From Flavimaricola sp. (GTDB lineage: Bacteria; Pseudomonadota; Alphaproteobacteria; Rhodobacterales; Rhodobacteraceae): a stretch of 51,819 bases of DNA. The notes under the pieces are model-generated. The model had not been told where the DNA came from. It worked only from the letters and a program-made list of their open reading frames with translations, and did not search any database. Numbering within the stretch: the first letter of the stretch is position 1; each line of letters opens with the position of its first letter. The position numbers were made by a program, and so were the translations under genes. Of this stretch, positions 49,483-51,819 are shown piece after piece. Location of the stretch: assembly GCA_020629175.1 (NCBI GenBank), contig JAHDDU010000016.1:8758-60576 (forward strand). The letters are read 5' to 3'.

Positions 49483-50996
49483 AGCTGGTTCTTGTTCTAG
49501 GGGATCAACTCTCGCTAAACCTTTCGGCTCTGGCCGCAGCGAATAAAGCGACTGATGTTGTCATCATGGCAGAAGTTATGGATGAAGCCTCCTACGTCCG
49601 CCATCACCCCAAAAAAATCGCCTTTATCTTTGCCGCAATGCGCAAGTTTGCCGCGCGGTTAGAGGCAGATGGGTGGAGCGTCTGCTATACGAAACTCGAC
49701 CAAGGGGCGACGTCGATCGTAGGCGAGCTTGTCCGGCAAGCAGAGGCGTCGGGGGCCTCGGATGTCCTCGCGACGGAACCGGGCGAGTGGCGGCTCATTG
49801 CTGCGCTGAACGACGCGCCATTGAAGGTAACCATTCTACCGGACGACAGGTTCGTAGCCAGCCACGCCCGGTTTGAGGCCTGGGCCGCGGGCCGCAAAGA
49901 GCTGCGCATGGAGTGGTTCTATCGCGAGATGCGGCGCGAGACTGGGTTGATGATGGAAGGTGATAAACCCGCGGGCGGTAAGTGGAACTATGATCACGAC
50001 AACCGCAAATCCGCACCCAAGGGCGTGACATTCGCCCCGCCGCTGCGGTTTGAGCCGGACGATGTGGTTACCGAAGTGCTTGATCTGGTTGAGGCGCGGT
50101 TCAGCAATAGTTTTGGCGATTTGGGGCCGTTTTGGTTTGCGACAGATGCCGAGCAGGCGCAGCAGCAGTTGGCGCACTGGATTGATTTCGGCCTGCCCAC
50201 GTTTGGCGACTACCAGGACGCCATGCTACAGAATGAGGATTTTCTGTCCCATTCGATCCTGAGTTTTTACATCAACGCTGGGCTTTTGGACCCGCTTGAA
50301 GTCTGTCGTGCCGTGGAGGCCGCCTGGAAGGACGGCCGCGCGCCGATCAACGCCGCCGAAGGTTTCATCCGGCAGATCATCGGCTGGCGCGAATACATGC
50401 GCGGGATCTATTTTCTGGAGGGGCCGGGCTACACCGCTCGCAATGATCTGGGCCACAATCGTGATTTGCCTGCGATGTTCTGGGGTGGCCGTACGGGGAT
50501 GAACTGTATCTCTTGCGCTGTTGGGCAAACCCAGCGCGAGGCCTATGCGCATCATATCCAGCGGCTCATGGTGACGGGCAATTTTGCGCTGCTTGCGGGC
50601 ATTGATCCGCATCAGGTGCATGAATGGTATTTGGCCGTGTACGCGGATGCTTATGAATGGGTAGAAGCACCGAATGTCATCGGGATGAGCCAATTTGCCG
50701 ACGGCGGGATCGTGGGGTCAAAGCCCTATATCTCATCCGGGAACTACATCGCCAAAATGTCGGACTACTGCAAAGGCTGCGACTACGACGTCAAACAGAA
50801 GACAGGCGAGGGGGCCTGCCCATTCAACCTGCTCTACTGGCACTTCCTCGACCGGCACCGCGATCGCTTCGCCAAAAACCCCCGCATGGCGCAGATGTTC
50901 CGCGTGTGGGACCGGATGGATGAGGGCAAGCGCGAGACGGTATTGAGCGAGGCCGAAGCGTGGCTGGGCCGGATGGATGCGGGGGAAGCGGTTTAG
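49476..50996 (+). CDS. Fe-S cluster photolyase/cryptochrome (PhrB-type, (6-4) photolyase family)
   Basis: A 506-residue FAD photolyase of the iron-sulphur bacterial cryptochrome/photolyase group, which repairs UV (6-4) photoproducts or acts as a blue-light receptor. The four cluster ligands are C344, C432, C435 and C448. Each is offset by exactly six from the C350, C438, C441 and C454 I recall for Agrobacterium PhrB, including the CxxC and the 12-residue gap. The AYAHHIQRLMVTGNFALLAG block lies in the FAD-binding region. The ATG at 49476 has a GGAGG site upstream. Confidence 0.93.
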   Translation: MVKLVLVLGDQLSLNLSALAAANKATDVVIMAEVMDEASYVRHHPKKIAFIFAAMRKFAARLEADGWSVCYTKLDQGATSIVGELVRQAEASGASDVLATEPGEWRLIAALNDAPLKVTILPDDRFVASHARFEAWAAGRKELRMEWFYREMRRETGLMMEGDKPAGGKWNYDHDNRKSAPKGVTFAPPLRFEPDDVVTEVLDLVEARFSNSFGDLGPFWFATDAEQAQQQLAHWIDFGLPTFGDYQDAMLQNEDFLSHSILSFYINAGLLDPLEVCRAVEAAWKDGRAPINAAEGFIRQIIGWREYMRGIYFLEGPGYTARNDLGHNRDLPAMFWGGRTGMNCISCAVGQTQREAYAHHIQRLMVTGNFALLAGIDPHQVHEWYLAVYADAYEWVEAPNVIGMSQFADGGIVGSKPYISSGNYIAKMSDYCKGCDYDVKQKTGEGACPFNLLYWHFLDRHRDRFAKNPRMAQMFRVWDRMDEGKRETVLSEAEAWLGRMDAGEAV

Positions 50997-51140
50997 GTGT
51001 GGGATGGCGTCAGGTTTGCGGGCTTTTCTGCCGTTCAAGATATTTGTCAAACTGTTCAATTTCTCGAAATGCTGTAAAGTTCTTTGATCAAATAAAGTAT
51101 GAGCATCAATTGAAGATATCTTTCTGATTGGGTGTACGAC

Positions 51141-51638
51141 ATGCGGTGGCCACAAATATTCAAAACAAACAAGAGGCCGCACTTTGAGATTGTTCCGCAT
51201 TCTGGCATTCTGCCGATTTTTTTGGGTTCGACGCGGGACGATGTCAGGAAAGTTATGTTGGATCTCGGCTTCGATGATGATTTAGAAGAGCACGACAAGA
51301 GATTATATTTTTTTGAAAATTCAATTCAGGTTGAATTTGATGATGCGGACACGGCATCGTTCATCGGAATTTCGTCTCACTCCGAAATTGATCTTTTTTT
51401 TCAGGGTCATGACCTATTCGAAATGGACGCAGAGCAAGTTTTTGAAGTTTTCCAGCAAGTTGAGAATGGTGACCGAACAACTTTTTCCGAGCACGAGCAT
51501 CTGTTCCCCCAACAGATTGTCACGCTTTGGGATGCAGATAAGCAATACGACAGAAGGGGTAGACGCTTCCCTGTTTGGGCGCAAATCGGTATTGGGAGCA
51601 AGTCTTACTACGAAGCCGTCAAAGATCATCGAAAGTAA
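51141..51638 (+). CDS. AT-rich orphan protein, function unknown
   Basis: A 165-residue hypothetical protein with many Phe, Asp and Glu residues and no signal peptide. Its DNA is visibly richer in A/T than the surrounding genes, with codons such as TTT, GAT and AAA. The segment FEIVPHSGILPIFLGSTRDDVRKVM recalls small modules of polymorphic-toxin immunity proteins and other families with a GxxxLGxTRxxV-like start; this is a weak resemblance. No toxin gene is adjacent. A GTG at 51132 is an alternative start. Confidence 0.65.
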   Translation: MRWPQIFKTNKRPHFEIVPHSGILPIFLGSTRDDVRKVMLDLGFDDDLEEHDKRLYFFENSIQVEFDDADTASFIGISSHSEIDLFFQGHDLFEMDAEQVFEVFQQVENGDRTTFSEHEHLFPQQIVTLWDADKQYDRRGRRFPVWAQIGIGSKSYYEAVKDHRK

Positions 51639-51719
51639 CTAAGGGCTCAAAACCGACACCTGAGAGCGACAACATCACGCAGTCTGCACAAACCCTCGTC
51701 GCAAGGTTCGTGCGAACAA

Positions 51720-51747
51720 AAAAGGCCCCGCAAGTGCAGGGCCTTTT
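51720..51747. terminator. Intrinsic terminator
   Basis: AAAAGGCCC (51720-51728) and GGGCCTTTT (51739-51747) form a 9-bp stem with A/T tracts on both ends. It lies between the AT-rich orphan (+) and the minus-strand gene at the window edge, so it can terminate both. On the minus strand a run of six U residues follows the stem. Confidence 0.85.
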
Positions 51748-51764
51748 CCTGAATTCAAACCAGC

Positions 51765-51819
51765 TTAGTTCGGAATGTCGCCCTCGAACCCTTCGAGGTA
51801 GAAGTCCATCTGTACCAGC
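51765..51819 (-). CDS. C-terminus of a probable BMP-family ABC transporter binding protein (partial)
   Basis: The last 17 codons on the minus strand read LVQMDFYLEGFEGDIPN before TAA. I recall the ending MDFYVEGVEGxIP from BMP/Med family (nucleoside or purine) periplasmic binding proteins, so that is my call, made on a very short fragment. The 5' part is outside the window. Confidence 0.5.
   Translation of the reverse strand, partial: LVQMDFYLEGFEGDIPN

Noticed and set aside
1-51819. CRISPR arrays, insertion sequences, or prophage genes
   Set aside because: No regular direct repeats with spacers, no transposase-like protein, no terminal inverted repeats and no phage structural genes were seen.

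Overview
The window looks like a chromosomal segment of a marine alphaproteobacterium of the order Rhodobacterales (Roseobacter group). The evidence is the high GC and the gene set: a DUF6638 protein, a two-domain ALDH16-type aldehyde dehydrogenase, a FYDLN-acid TIGR02300 protein, an RpoHII-type sigma factor coupled to a ChaN-like gene, a VPLPA-CTERM protein, a GcvT-fused dimethylglycine dehydrogenase and an Fe-S photolyase. I see no transposase, integrase, CRISPR array, rRNA or prophage block. This is mostly core and metabolic DNA. The most foreign-looking piece is an AT-rich orphan gene near the right end.

Layout. (1) 1-2.35 kb: envelope-associated genes of unknown function, entered mid-operon. 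(2) 2.4-6.7 kb: deoC plus ALDH16, with an AraC regulator. (3) 6.8-9.3 kb: rpe and an OmpR-type two-component pair. (4) 9.3-17.9 kb: a uronate dehydrogenase-like gene and a complete alpha-glucoside (maltose-type) uptake and hydrolysis locus. Its enzyme, binding-protein and permease genes run left from a divergent LacI regulator plus ATPase, and a 26-bp operator-like palindrome lies over the -35 box. (5) 17.9-19.6 kb: a proline racemase-family enzyme and its GntR regulator with a palindromic operator. (6) 19.7-25 kb: YgjP-like protease, TIGR02300, tRNA-Ala(GGC), glnD and an LpoA-like lipoprotein. (7) 25-31 kb: rsmI, yraN, gshB, comM, a glutathione transferase with a YHS-like tail, and a phosphatase with cobU. 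(8) 31-35.4 kb: rpoHII-chaN, then the overlapping chain coaBC-dut-moeB-like. (9) 35.5-40.9 kb: a polar amino-acid ABC binding protein and permease without an ATPase, M3 peptidase, SH3 protein and a 2-hydroxyacid dehydrogenase. (10) 41-46.5 kb: a VPLPA-CTERM protein, a DMGDH-type enzyme, and an amine-type FAD oxidase with an aldo/keto reductase. (11) 46.5-51.8 kb: a PAS histidine kinase with a stand-alone receiver, an SDR plus Fe-S photolyase, the AT-rich orphan, and the 3' end of a probable BMP-family binding protein.

How the genes work together. The sugar locus imports and hydrolyses alpha-glucosides under LacI control. DeoC releases acetaldehyde, which its operon partner ALDH could oxidise. 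The rpoHII gene has a promoter matching the RpoE consensus of Rhodobacter (TGATCC, 18-nt spacer). Together with gshB, the glutathione transferase and the photolyase, this suggests a photo-oxidative stress theme.

The most interesting structure is non-coding. There are two families of short repeats placed just after stop codons of minus-strand genes, an 11-bp tandem repeat at the malF-malG junction, paired hairpins between deoC and the ALDH gene, three convergent gene pairs whose stop codons share one CTAG, and two TTAACGACT-containing elements upstream of comM and the PAS kinase. I found no clearly new multi-gene system; the findings list the best leads.
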